Origin: Oscillatoria sp. Prado101
GTDB taxonomy: Bacteria; Cyanobacteriota; Cyanobacteriia; Cyanobacteriales; Oscillatoriaceae
Assembly: GCA_025454445.1 (NCBI GenBank)
Contig: JALOOK010000105.1
Coordinates: 1 to 10,205 of the forward strand
Direction of reading: 5' to 3'
DNA: 10,205 bases
Shown here: one piece after another, positions 1 through 6,484 of the stretch
Position numbering within the stretch: position 1 is the first letter of the stretch
Layout: each line of letters begins with the position of its first letter
The notes under the pieces: model-generated
Database searches by the model: none
What the model was told of the DNA's origin: nothing
The model's input: only the letters and a program-made list of their open reading frames with translations
Made by a program: the position numbers and the translations under genes

Positions 1-315
1 ATGACAGGCGTTGAGTTAGTGGACGGCTCGGCGGTCGAGTTGGAAACCGGCTTGATTTCGATGGGTTCGCGCTATCACAACACCTATCTGAAGGACATCC
101 ACTTAGAGGTGAAGGGGGAGAATCTGGTGACAGATAAAATGTGCCGCACGTCTCACCCGAGAATTTTTGCCATTGGGGATTTAAAGGTGGGGTTAAATCA
201 AGTGGCGATTGCGGTAGGCGACGGGGCGCTAGCAGCGACGCAAATCTGGCGGGACATCCGTCGCGAGCGGGGGGCTCGCCGGTGGGAAGAAAATGTGTCT
301 GCTGTGGTGGGATAA
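1..315 (+). CDS. FAD/NAD(P)-dependent oxidoreductase, thioredoxin-reductase-like, C-terminal part (5' end outside window)
   Basis: The reading frame is open from the first base and ends at TAA 313-315. The ATG at position 1 is probably an internal methionine, since only about 100 residues remain of a family usually 300 residues or longer. The visible part matches the C-terminal FAD-binding lobe of the thioredoxin reductase / pyridine nucleotide-disulfide oxidoreductase superfamily. It has a VTDKMCRTSHPRIFAIGDL segment (the conserved FAD-contacting A-x-GD motif appears as AIGD, residues 57-60), followed by QVAIAVGDGALAA, the helix that typically closes the flavin site. The redox-active cysteine pair, if there is one, lies upstream of the window, so the substrate (thioredoxin, ferredoxin-linked or other) cannot be named. 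The tail after residue 80 is rich in Arg/Glu and looks variable. The family is fairly sure; the exact function is not. Confidence 0.75.
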   Translation: MTGVELVDGSAVELETGLISMGSRYHNTYLKDIHLEVKGENLVTDKMCRTSHPRIFAIGDLKVGLNQVAIAVGDGALAATQIWRDIRRERGARRWEENVSAVVG

Positions 316-335
316 TAATATCAGGCACACGGCCT

Positions 336-360
336 GTAGGGGCGGTCCCCGTGGCCGCCC
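336..360. repeat. Small GC-rich hairpin after the flavoprotein gene
   Basis: GTAGGGGCGG (336-345) is followed by a 9-nt spacer and CCGCCC (355-360), giving a 6-bp GC stem (340-345 with 355-360) about 20 bp after the stop codon. There is no U-tract, so it is not a convincing intrinsic terminator. GTAGGGGCGG recurs at 371-380, which suggests a repeat family rather than a dedicated signal. Confidence 0.35.
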
Positions 361-370
361 GTGGTTTCTA

Positions 371-433
371 GTAGGGGCGGGTTCAGTCAAGATGTCTGTA
401 CGAAGTGTAGGATATTTGTAAACCCGCCCCTAC
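371..433. repeat. 63-bp MITE-like repeat with perfect 13-bp inverted ends
   Basis: GTAGGGGCGGGTT (371-383) and AACCCGCCCCTAC (421-433) are perfect inverted repeats enclosing an AT-richer 37-bp centre. The size, ends and noncoding position resemble a small non-autonomous mobile repeat. No clear target-site duplication was found. The spacer 316-598 holds this element, the small hairpin before it and the palindromic repeat at 449-554; no gene is supported there. Confidence 0.5.
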
Positions 434-448
434 TTCACGTTTTGTTTA

Positions 449-554
449 TCGCGTTTCTCATCCTTTGTGAGGGACTGAGAGGGACTGAGAAACCCGGTTT
501 CTTAAAGAAACCGGGTTTCAAAGGCTATAGTTCATCCAACTGAGAACCGCTATA
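449..554 (-). repeat. Dispersed palindromic repeat, copy 1 (inverted relative to copies 2 and 3)
   Basis: The core is a perfect 15-bp inverted repeat, GAAACCCGGTTTCTT (489-503) and AAGAAACCGGGTTTC (505-519), around one base. The outer parts, read on the minus strand, match the other two copies: a left part with TATAGCGGTTCTCAGTTGGA and a right part with CACAAAGGATGAGAAACGC. This copy is longer than the others, partly because of a 10-bp tandem duplication, GGGACTGAGA at 471-480 and 481-490. The element ends just upstream of the exported rhodanese gene, and its terminal TATATA (551-556) could serve as a -10 box; that is inference. Confidence 0.75.
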
Positions 555-598
555 TAAACACTCTCTCAAACAGATTTGCCATGTGGGAAGTGTCAAAC

Positions 599-1105
599 AT
601 GCTAAAATTGTTCTTGACGGTCGTGTTAGGGCTGTGCCTGTCGTTCTTGCCTGCCGGCACTCTCAACCCAACACTGGCAGCGCTGGCGGCTACCTCAACT
701 GTGGGAGCGCCGCAAGGAGTTGTCACCTTGAACGAGAATTTATTCGGGGAGATTGACAGCTATCTTGGTTCAATCCCCAAGGGATATTATACCGTGATGA
801 AAGTAGACGCTTTGAAAGCTCTGGTTCAAAGGGAGAGCGCCCTGCTGGTGGACGTGCGAGAGCCGGCTGAATACGCAGCCGGTCACATTGCCGGTGCGAT
901 TAATATTCCCCTGCGAACCTTAACCCAAAATATTGACAAAATTCCCCAAAATCGCCCCGCTGTTTTGTATTGCGGTAGTGGCTACCGCAGCGCAATGGGG
1001 GTGATGGCGCTGCAAATGTTGGGTTACAAAAACGTGCGGGGGTTTCCGCCGAGCGTTCAAGGGTGGAAAGCGGCGGGTGAGCCCCTAGAGCGGGGAACAG
1101 CCTGA
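599..1105 (+). CDS. Exported single-domain rhodanese-like protein
   Basis: This is a 168-residue protein starting at ATG 599. That start has a GGGAAG Shine-Dalgarno 8 nt upstream and gives a classical signal peptide (MLKLFLTVVLGLCLSFLPAG, then an AALA-type cleavage site near residue 30). The in-frame ATG at 581 would place six extra residues before the signal. A rhodanese domain spans about residues 66-163, with LLVDVREPAEYAAGHIAGA (residues 82-100) and the active-site loop CGSGYRS with catalytic Cys125. Rhodanese domains carry or transfer sulfane sulfur as a cysteine persulfide; here this would occur in the periplasm or thylakoid lumen. The catalytic loop is intact, so activity is plausible. 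The sulfur donor and acceptor are unknown. It appears monocistronic: a hairpin follows 11 bp after the stop. Confidence 0.85.
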   Translation: MLKLFLTVVLGLCLSFLPAGTLNPTLAALAATSTVGAPQGVVTLNENLFGEIDSYLGSIPKGYYTVMKVDALKALVQRESALLVDVREPAEYAAGHIAGAINIPLRTLTQNIDKIPQNRPAVLYCGSGYRSAMGVMALQMLGYKNVRGFPPSVQGWKAAGEPLERGTA

Positions 1106-1116
1106 GAAAAAACTGG

Positions 1117-1140
1117 CCCCTGGCATTTGAGTGCTAGGGG
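1117..1140 (+). terminator. Probable intrinsic terminator of the exported rhodanese gene
   Basis: CCCCTGGCA (1117-1125) and TGCTAGGGG (1132-1140) form a 9-bp stem with one G-U pair and a 6-nt loop, 11 bp after the stop. The following T-run is short (ATTT), so termination may be partial. Confidence 0.55.
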
Positions 1141-1150
1141 ATTTCGGCTG

Positions 1151-1159
1151 TGCTATAAT
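1151..1159 (+). promoter_or_regulatory. Extended -10 promoter upstream of the ferritin-like remnant and histidine kinase
   Basis: TGCTATAAT is a perfect TATAAT (1154-1159) preceded by an extended -10 TGn. No good -35 sits at 16-18 bp. The equivalent position before the intact paralogue carries TACAAT (4432-4437), 45 bp before its GTG, against 48 bp here. This suggests an inherited paralogous promoter, which may now drive the kinase-hydrolase pair; that last point is inference. Confidence 0.45.
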
Positions 1160-1201
1160 CGAAACATAGCATGTGGTCTTATTAGTTGGGGGGGGAAGTC
1201 T

Positions 1202-1337
1202 GTGAATCAGCGGCCAAATTTTGGAGCGGGGGAAAATTATGAATGTCACTGGTATGCTGCGGTGGTGCGCGGTGGCGCTCGCTCCTGCTGGAGTCAATAC
1301 TAATGCTGTTGCTGGCAAGCCACTTAAAAAAGTGTAA
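1202..1337 (+). pseudogene. Frameshifted, truncated 5' remnant of a DUF2202 ferritin-like protein gene
   Basis: Reading from GTG 1202 gives a leader that aligns with the intact gene at 4477. FGAGENYECHWYAA here matches FGRGKNSDCYRYAA there at the same codon positions (codons 7-20). A net 5-nt shortening near 1262-1271 then shifts the frame. In the new frame, from GTG 1272, VALAPAGVNTNAVAG matches VTLATTAVNANAAA, the end of the signal peptide. The remnant ends at TAA 1335-1337 and nothing of the ferritin-like domain follows before the kinase gene. A G8 run (1188-1195) stands where the intact paralogue has TTTGGAGG. This is therefore a dead copy of only the promoter, leader and signal-peptide region. 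It is seen directly by comparing the two regions within the window. Confidence 0.75.
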
Positions 1338-1340
1338 CGT

Positions 1341-1380
1341 CACCAGCTGGCTGTAAGCTATCATATATTTATCGCTGGTG
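1341..1380. promoter_or_regulatory. Weak inverted repeat upstream of the histidine kinase
   Basis: CACCAGC (1341-1347) and GCTGGTG (1374-1380) are perfect 7-bp inverted repeats 26 nt apart, around an AT-rich TATCATATATTTATC stretch. This could be a leader hairpin or binding site just before the kinase gene, but chance cannot be excluded. Confidence 0.2.
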
Positions 1381-1404
1381 TCTTTATAGGAAAACTGTGA
1401 ATTC

Positions 1405-3552
1405 ATGTTGAACTTATCTTTAATTGCAGTTGTGATCGCTGGCCGCCGTATTAACCTGCTGTGCTTGGTGAATATGCCGGTCTGCAATTCTGACATTCTG
1501 TTCATCTCTTTAGCAGTTGTGATTCTAATGCTAGGAATCTTTGCTTTTTGGCTGGGACGAAAATTCCCAATTGTAACAGCGCCTGCGGGGGAGAACAAAC
1601 AATGTGAAATACCTGAAGTTCAGCGCCTCGAACACCAGTTGGAGACGGCGCGGCAAAGGCTTAAGTATGTGGCAGATAATTGGCCTTGTGGGAAATACAA
1701 AAAAAATCAATTCCAGCCAAACATAGCTGACCAAAAGCTATCGCTGCTATTTCAGCAAAGCGCTTTAGCAGCTATTGAATGCAACACTGATTTAGAAATC
1801 ACCTCATGGAACCCCGCCGCTGAAAGAATTTTTGGCTACAGCGCAGCAGAAGCAATTGGTCAGGATCTTAACACTCTGATCCCATTGGCAAACTATAATA
1901 ATTCCAGTGAGGAAATGGGAGGAGAAATGTTGCAGCAGGCGGGTTCCACTCACAGCATCAGTGAAAACCTGACTAAAGATGGTAATATTATTGCCTGCGA
2001 GTGGCACAACACTCCTCTAGTTGATGAGGGAGGAAATGCTCTGGGAATGGTCTGCTTGGTTAATGATATTACAGAGCGCAGGCGTTTTCGAGATAAGCTT
2101 TTGCAGTCAGAGGCAAAATTTCGAGAACTTGCCAGTCGGGAAGCACTGCTCAATCGCATGGCGAGTCAGATTCGAGCTTCCTTGGATTTTAATACGGTGG
2201 TAGAAACCGCAGTGCGGGAAATTTACCATTTATTAAAATTAGAGCGTTGTGCGTTTAGACTGTACTTGCCAGAAGCTATACCTGCGATGACAGAAGTGAT
2301 TGCAGAAGTGCGGGATTGTGAGTTTTCCTCGGTGATGGGAAATCGAGTTCCCGCCAGTGATATTGTTCCTTTGATTAGCAAAATTTGCCGGAAGGAAGTG
2401 ACGAAAATAGAAGACACCCTAACTTTAGAAGAGCCGGTAGAGCGAAAATTTTTTCTAGAAACTTTAGGCTACCGCGCGGTAGTTTTTGTGCCCGTGCACA
2501 CCCAATCGGGTAAAATGGGAGCAATAAGTTGCAGCTACAGCAGCCAAACTCACAATTGGACTGACAGCGAAGTGGAATTGCTAGAAAAAGTGGCGGATAA
2601 ATTAGCGATTGCTCTCACGCAGGCTGAGCTCTACGAGCGAGCGAAAAAATCTGCCGAAACCGCCCAAACCAAAGCGGGGGAACTGGAAGCGGCGTTGTGG
2701 GAGTTGAAACAAACTCAAGCGCAACTGGTGCAGCAGGAAAAAATGTCCAGTTTAGGACAGCTGGTAGCTGGCATCGCTCACGAAATTAACAATCCCATTA
2801 GCTTTATTTACGGCAATATCACTTACGCCAAAGAGTACGCAGCTGATTTGCTAGAGCTGCTGCAAGTTTATCAAGAATACTGTCCATATCCTCCTGAAGC
2901 TATCGAAACCAAAGCCAAGGAAATCGATCTGGAATTTATCCAGGAAGATTGCCCAAAAATTTTAAATTCTATGAAAAGCGGGGCGGAGCGAATTCGCCAA
3001 ATTGTGTTATCTTTGCGAAACTTTTCGCGCTTGGATGAAGCGGATATGAAACCTGTCAGTCTCCATGAAGGACTTGACAGTACCTTGCTAATTTTGGAAC
3101 ACCGGCTCAAGGCTCACCCCAACCGTCCGGCGATTCAGGTGATTAAAGAATACGGCAATCTCCCGGATGTTGAGTGTTATGCCAGCCAGATGAATCAAGT
3201 GTTTTTGAACTTGCTGTCGAATGCGATTGATGCGTTAGATCAAGGATTTTTCGAGGGAGGGTGGCTATATGAAAAGCCCGCCATTTGGATTGGGACTGAA
3301 GTTTTAGACGGGGAGCGTGTTGCCATTAGCATTGCCGATAATGGGGGGGGAATCCCTGAATCGATTAAGTCGCGAGTGTTCGAGCCATTTTTTACCACTA
3401 AGCCAGTGGGCAAAGGAACAGGATTGGGACTATCGATTAGTTACCAAATTGTTGAAAAACACGGCGGGACGCTAGAGTGCGTTTCCTCAGGAGGCTCCAA
3501 AACAGAGTTTGTCGTAAAAATCCCGATCGGTTATAATTATATTACCGGCTAA
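1405..3552 (+). CDS. Membrane-anchored PAS-GAF sensor histidine kinase
   Basis: The protein has 715 residues. In order: a hydrophobic membrane segment (about 30-50), a short coiled coil (70-90), a PAS domain (about 110-228, with ITSWNPAAERIFGYSAAEAIG and a closing VNDITERRRF), a GAF domain (about 247-405), a coiled-coil linker (405-447), a dimerisation/phosphoacceptor region with AHEINNP (His459), and a HATPase_c domain. ATP-site motifs are present: N box NQVFLNLLSNAIDAL (597-611), G1 DNGGGIP (645-651), F box FEPFFTTK (659-666) and G2 GKGTGLGLS (669-677). It should autophosphorylate on His459 in response to a ligand or cofactor bound by PAS or GAF. No GAF cysteine context clearly indicates a bilin chromophore. 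No response regulator is in the window. The start is uncertain: ATG 1405 has AGGAAA 11 nt upstream, while ATG 1474 (residue 24) would also keep the membrane segment. The stop lies 33 bp before the hydrolase gene, so the two are likely cotranscribed. Confidence 0.9.
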   Translation: MLNLSLIAVVIAGRRINLLCLVNMPVCNSDILFISLAVVILMLGIFAFWLGRKFPIVTAPAGENKQCEIPEVQRLEHQLETARQRLKYVADNWPCGKYKKNQFQPNIADQKLSLLFQQSALAAIECNTDLEITSWNPAAERIFGYSAAEAIGQDLNTLIPLANYNNSSEEMGGEMLQQAGSTHSISENLTKDGNIIACEWHNTPLVDEGGNALGMVCLVNDITERRRFRDKLLQSEAKFRELASREALLNRMASQIRASLDFNTVVETAVREIYHLLKLERCAFRLYLPEAIPAMTEVIAEVRDCEFSSVMGNRVPASDIVPLISKICRKEVTKIEDTLTLEEPVERKFFLETLGYRAVVFVPVHTQSGKMGAISCSYSSQTHNWTDSEVELLEKVADKLAIALTQAELYERAKKSAETAQTKAGELEAALWELKQTQAQLVQQEKMSSLGQLVAGIAHEINNPISFIYGNITYAKEYAADLLELLQVYQEYCPYPPEAIETKAKEIDLEFIQEDCPKILNSMKSGAERIRQIVLSLRNFSRLDEADMKPVSLHEGLDSTLLILEHRLKAHPNRPAIQVIKEYGNLPDVECYASQMNQVFLNLLSNAIDALDQGFFEGGWLYEKPAIWIGTEVLDGERVAISIADNGGGIPESIKSRVFEPFFTTKPVGKGTGLGLSISYQIVEKHGGTLECVSSGGSKTEFVVKIPIGYNYITG

Positions 3553-3585
3553 AGTTGGCCTGATTGAATCGGAGAGAAGCTAACC

Positions 3586-4419
3586 GTGAAAAAATCCTGC
3601 AAAATTACTGTTTTAGTTGAGAACACGGCTTCGGGAAGGGGACTTCTGGGAGAGCACGGACTGTCTTATTTCATAGAAGCAGACGGGCGGCGGCTGCTGT
3701 TTGATACCGGCCAAGGTTTAACCTTGCTCCACAATGCCCGACAGCTAGGGGTTTCTTTAGAAAATCTGGATGCTATCGCTCTCAGTCACGGTCACTATGA
3801 CCATACGGGCGGTTTAATGGCGGTGCTGGATCTATGCCAGCCAACGGATTTATTTTTGCATCCGGAAGCCCTAAAATTAAAGTACAGTCCGCGAGGTGAA
3901 ATTGGCTGTCCCGTCAAAGAAGAAGAAACGCTAAAAACTCGCGTGCGCCGGCTCGTGTGGACAGAAAAGCCAACAGAAATTTTTCCCGGTATTTCTCTGA
4001 CTGGTGTCATTCCCCGAACCAATCTCTTAGAAGATACGGGAGGGTTATTTTGGCAAACGCCGACTGGAACGCAAGCGGATCTTCTGCTGGATGACCAGGC
4101 TTTATTTCTGGAGACGCCGGCTGGTGTAGTCGTGGTTTTGGGTTGCGCTCATGCGGGAGTTGTCAATACCTTAGATTATATCGCTGAACTGACTGGCCAG
4201 AAAAAGTTTCATGCGGTTATTGGGGGGATGCACTTGTTGCGTGCCGATGTGGAGCGCTTGCGGGCGACGGTGGAAGCGCTAGAAAAATATGAGGTGAAGG
4301 TTTTGGGTGCCAACCACTGCACCGGCATGGCAGCGATGGCGTTTCTTTGGCAAAATTTTGCTGGGGAGTGTGTGAGCTGCTCTGTGGGAACTCGCTTGAA
4401 CTTTAGCGTTGCCGAATAG
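3586..4419 (+). CDS. MBL-fold metallohydrolase of the COG1237 type
   Basis: The protein has 277 residues from GTG 3586, chosen for the GGAGAG 9 nt upstream and the typical beginning MKKSCKITVLVENTA. The zinc-site signature SHGHYDHTGG supplies His68, His70, Asp72 and His73. Further ligand-type histidines are in GCAHAG (His189), GGMH (His216) and NHCTG (His244). The pattern VENTA - GHGLSYFIE-like - LFDTGQG - HGHYDHTGG - GCAHAGVVNT - GGMHLL - NHCTG fits the family often annotated as 7,8-dihydropterin-6-methyl-4-(beta-D-ribofuranosyl)-aminobenzene-5'-phosphate synthase. That name comes from archaeal methanopterin biosynthesis and probably does not describe the reaction in a cyanobacterium. The protein is cytoplasmic, with no signal peptide. 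Placement just after the kinase suggests a shared operon, but the substrate is unknown. Confidence 0.85.
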   Translation: MKKSCKITVLVENTASGRGLLGEHGLSYFIEADGRRLLFDTGQGLTLLHNARQLGVSLENLDAIALSHGHYDHTGGLMAVLDLCQPTDLFLHPEALKLKYSPRGEIGCPVKEEETLKTRVRRLVWTEKPTEIFPGISLTGVIPRTNLLEDTGGLFWQTPTGTQADLLLDDQALFLETPAGVVVVLGCAHAGVVNTLDYIAELTGQKKFHAVIGGMHLLRADVERLRATVEALEKYEVKVLGANHCTGMAAMAFLWQNFAGECVSCSVGTRLNFSVAE

Positions 4420-4437
4420 TTCAGGTTGCGCTACAAT
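4409..4437 (+). promoter_or_regulatory. Possible sigma70-type promoter of the ferritin-like gene
   Basis: TTGCCG (4409-4414), a 17-bp spacer and TACAAT (4432-4437) lie across the 3' end of the hydrolase gene, 40 bp before GTG 4477. The match is moderate. The similar layout before the decayed paralogue supports it. Confidence 0.4.
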
Positions 4438-4476
4438 AAAAACAGAACATGTGAGCTAAGTTTGGAGGTTAAAGAC

Positions 4477-5046
4477 GTGCGCAATCGGCACCGTTTTGGA
4501 AGAGGTAAAAATTCGGACTGCTATCGGTATGCTGCGGCGGGTTTGTGCGCTGTGACGCTGGCAACGACTGCAGTTAATGCTAATGCGGCTGCGCTCGCTA
4601 CACCAGATGAAAGAACGCAAGAAGCGATGGTGGAAGCGATTAACGACGAATATCGAGCCAGAGCTTTTTATGCGGCGGTCATAGAAAAGTTTGGCAATGT
4701 GCGCCCTTTTAGCAACATCGTTCAAGCTGAAGACCGGCACGTTCAGCTGTGGAATAATTTGTTCAGTAAGTACGGGGTGCCAATTCCAGAAGACAGCTTT
4801 GCTGGAAAAGTCGAAGCTCCTGACACATTGCTAGCTGCCTGTCAAATGGGAGTGGAAGCAGAAATTGCCAATGTAAAAATGTACGAAAATTTTCTCGGCT
4901 TTATTAAAGAGCCTGACCTGAGAGCTGCCTTTACCCAACTCCGCCATGTCTCTCAAAATAACCACTTAAGAGCTTTTGAGCGCTGCACCGGCAACCCTTC
5001 TGGAATGGGACAACCAGGTGGCAGAGGGCGTGGTATGGGCAGATGA
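4477..5046 (+). CDS. Exported DUF2202 ferritin-like protein
   Basis: The protein has 189 residues from GTG 4477, chosen because TTTGGAGG lies 8 nt upstream; a longer frame from 4426 has no ribosome binding site. The N-terminus is basic (RNRHRFGRGK), followed by a hydrophobic Ala-rich segment (about 19-40) with likely cleavage near ANA or ALA, so export is expected. The mature part is a helical ferritin-like domain of the DUF2202 kind: INDEYRARAFYAAVIEKFG (55-73), IVQAEDRHVQLWNNLFSKYG (81-100, with an ExxH at Glu85-His88), GVEAEIANVKMYENFL (125-140), and the family-like SQNNHLRAF (159-167). Such proteins are presumed to bind iron or another metal, but no reaction is established. The C-terminus is a Gly/Arg/Met-rich tail (GMGQPGGRGRGMGR). 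A decayed paralogue of its 5' end lies at 1202-1337. The following spacer 5047-5282 shows nothing beyond a hairpin at its end. Confidence 0.85.
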   Translation: MRNRHRFGRGKNSDCYRYAAAGLCAVTLATTAVNANAAALATPDERTQEAMVEAINDEYRARAFYAAVIEKFGNVRPFSNIVQAEDRHVQLWNNLFSKYGVPIPEDSFAGKVEAPDTLLAACQMGVEAEIANVKMYENFLGFIKEPDLRAAFTQLRHVSQNNHLRAFERCTGNPSGMGQPGGRGRGMGR

Positions 5047-5282
5047 TCTCGTCGTTAGGGCTTAGGAAGCGCCGGATATTCATAGCAAGTGATTGATGAA
5101 CGAATTTGCGCACATCTGTAAAGACAACCTGAGACTTTACCCCTTAACAGTCCGGAAAAACAGCTTTTTATACGCCTCGCTTTTCAGGATATATTTCTGG
5201 ACTGCACCTCTCCCATATTGGGGCAAAAAACGGTTGAAATTTGCGATCTAGGTCAAGGGATAAATTCTCAGTGAAAAGCCTG

Positions 5283-5305
5283 CGTGGGGGGATATTGCCC
5301 CCACG
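5283..5305. terminator. Bidirectional intrinsic terminator between convergent genes
   Basis: CGTGGGGG (5283-5290) and CCCCCACG (5298-5305) form a perfect 8-bp GC-rich stem with a 7-nt loop, followed by TTT on the + strand. It lies between the + strand ferritin-like gene and the - strand rhodanese gene, only 9 bp beyond the stop of the latter, and probably serves both. Confidence 0.65.
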
Positions 5306-5314
5306 TTTCAAGCA

Positions 5315-5698
5315 TTAAGATTTACCCGCAGCTATTTCTAGTTTCAAATGCCGCCATTCCACCATGCCACCAGTAATGTTAAAAACTTGCTGGAAGCCTT
5401 CTTGAATGAGAAATGTGGCAATAATAGGACTGCGGTGGGCTGTAAAACAAATCACAGCGACCGGCTGTTCTTTGGGTAAATCTCGAAACCATTGCGGTAA
5501 AACCCACTTGCGAAGCCACGGCATTTTACCCATTAAAATTCGAGGCAAACTGAGATTTATGGCATTGGGGGCGTGACCTGTGGCATACTCGAACTGACTG
5601 CGGACATCAATTAGCAAAGGTGGGTTAGATAATCGAGTAAATTCCAGCGGGGATAAATTCACTACACTTAATTTAGTGTCTGAAGATACAGATGCCAT
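5315..5698 (-). CDS. Cytoplasmic single-domain rhodanese-like protein
   Basis: The protein has 127 residues from ATG 5698, with GAGG 6 nt upstream. It has no signal peptide. The rhodanese fold fills nearly the whole chain: PLLIDVRSQFEYATGHAPNA (27-46), the active-site loop CFTAHRS with Cys84, and GFQQVFNITGGMVEW (101-115). The loop CxxxxRS is intact, so persulfide formation is plausible. The insert MGKMPWLRKWVLPQWFRDL (56-74), rich in Trp, is longer than in minimal rhodaneses. It lies 69 bp downstream of the NifX-type gene on the same strand and is probably its operon partner. A sulfur-relay role next to a cofactor-binding protein is inference. A TTGACA-like box at 5760-5765 (minus strand) lacks a convincing -10, so an internal promoter is doubtful. 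Confidence 0.87.
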   Translation of the reverse strand: MASVSSDTKLSVVNLSPLEFTRLSNPPLLIDVRSQFEYATGHAPNAINLSLPRILMGKMPWLRKWVLPQWFRDLPKEQPVAVICFTAHRSPIIATFLIQEGFQQVFNITGGMVEWRHLKLEIAAGKS

Positions 5699-5767
5699 GC
5701 TAACCTCGTTGAATAATTACCTGACTGAGTTGGTTGTTAATGGCAGTCTTAACTTTTCGTGTCAACC

Positions 5768-6178
5768 TCACACTTGTGGTTGAGGGTGATGCTGGTGACG
5801 GTGTTGGTGGCGGTGCTGATGCCCCTCTTCGTGCTCATGTTCATGACATTCAGCTTCTTCTCTCACCAAAGAACCATCAAGATAGGCAGCTACTGCCTTT
5901 TCTAGATCAGTTTCTTTGGTAAGAACGGCTTCAATTCCTCTCTTTTCCAAGCGGTGCTGCAAATTTTTGCCCATTCCCCCACAAATTAAAACTTGCACGT
6001 CATCTAAAGGATGGGGAGCGTCTGCATGGCTATTATGGAAAGAGTGTTCCGCTGACAATTCCAACAGCTTATTGTCGATAATTTCTGTCCCGTTGATTTC
6101 GTAAATCCAAAATTTTTGGCAGTGGCCGGTGTGTCCAGTGATAGATTTTTTGTTTTGACTGGCTAGAGCAATTTTCAC
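5768..6178 (-). CDS. NifX/NifB-type iron-molybdenum cofactor-binding domain protein with His-rich tail
   Basis: The protein has 136 residues from GTG 6178, chosen for an AAGGAAG ribosome site just upstream and the typical start MKIALASQNKKSITGHTGHC. A TTG at 6199 would add seven atypical residues. The dinitrogenase iron-molybdenum cofactor (Nitro_FeMo-Co) domain occupies about 1-107: FWIYEI, SFHNSHADAPHPLDDVQVLI, GGMGKNLQHRLEKRGIEAVL, then TKETDLEKAVAAYLDGSL. It is followed by a Glu/His tail (ECHEHEHEEGHQHRHQHRHQ and more) containing some eleven histidines. Domains of this family bind FeMo-co, NifB-co or related clusters, but many members occur away from nif genes and have unknown roles. No nif gene is in the window. 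The tail is a probable Ni/Zn/Fe/Cu-binding segment (inference). It shares a strand and likely a promoter (6485-6514) with the downstream rhodanese. Confidence 0.87.
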   Translation of the reverse strand: MKIALASQNKKSITGHTGHCQKFWIYEINGTEIIDNKLLELSAEHSFHNSHADAPHPLDDVQVLICGGMGKNLQHRLEKRGIEAVLTKETDLEKAVAAYLDGSLVREEAECHEHEHEEGHQHRHQHRHQHHPQPQV

Positions 6179-6260
6179 AATTCTTCCTTCGCTTTTCAAG
6201 CATTCAAACTTGGGGTGAAGGTTAGTTCAGGCAGAGAGCGAATCTAAATAAATTAGTCTT

Positions 6261-6422
6261 CTAGAGAGAGAAGAAGACAAATACGGGACAGTGAGGTTGT
6301 GATTTAGACTCGCCAAACCAACCAATACACACTCTATTTTCTGTGCGGGCAATCCAGTTGCCGAAACGCAACCGCAGGTTTTTACCCGTAGCTCTGGCTA
6401 CAGGAGTTATGATTGCAACCAT
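6261..6422 (-). CDS. Possible small protein of 53 residues, unknown function
   Basis: From ATG 6422 the frame encodes 53 residues starting MVAIITPVARATGKNLRLRF, then NWIARTENRVCIGWFG, ending at TAA/TAG-type stop 6261-6263. AAGGAG lies immediately upstream but at only 2 nt spacing. A GTG at 6458 in the same frame lacks a ribosome site. The chain is basic with an aromatic centre and no clear signal peptide or membrane segment. It is the first frame downstream of a strong minus-strand promoter and precedes the NifX-type gene by 82 bp, which argues it could be real. I do not recognise a family; it may be only an untranslated leader. Confidence 0.35.
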   Translation of the reverse strand: MVAIITPVARATGKNLRLRFGNWIARTENRVCIGWFGESKSQPHCPVFVFFSL

Positions 6423-6484
6423 CTCTCCTTGAGATCGATGCTTTGCTGTCTGTGGCACGCAAGGTCGTTTTTGCCCACACTCTA

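Noticed and set aside
449..554. CRISPR-like reading of the GAAACCCGG palindromes
   Set aside because: The copies are kilobases apart, in both orientations and with conserved flanks; there is no regular spacer array and no cas gene.
1182..1598. Minus-strand open frame of 138 residues over the kinase 5' end
   Set aside because: It is a shadow of the kinase and of the ferritin-like remnant, without ribosome site or recognisable family.
4426..4476. Extended start of the ferritin-like protein at 4426
   Set aside because: It would begin inside the promoter region without a ribosome site; GTG 4477 follows TTTGGAGG and gives a proper leader.
6179..6199. TTG start of the NifX-type protein at 6199
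   Set aside because: GTG 6178 gives the family-typical MKIALASQ start with AAGGAAG just upstream.
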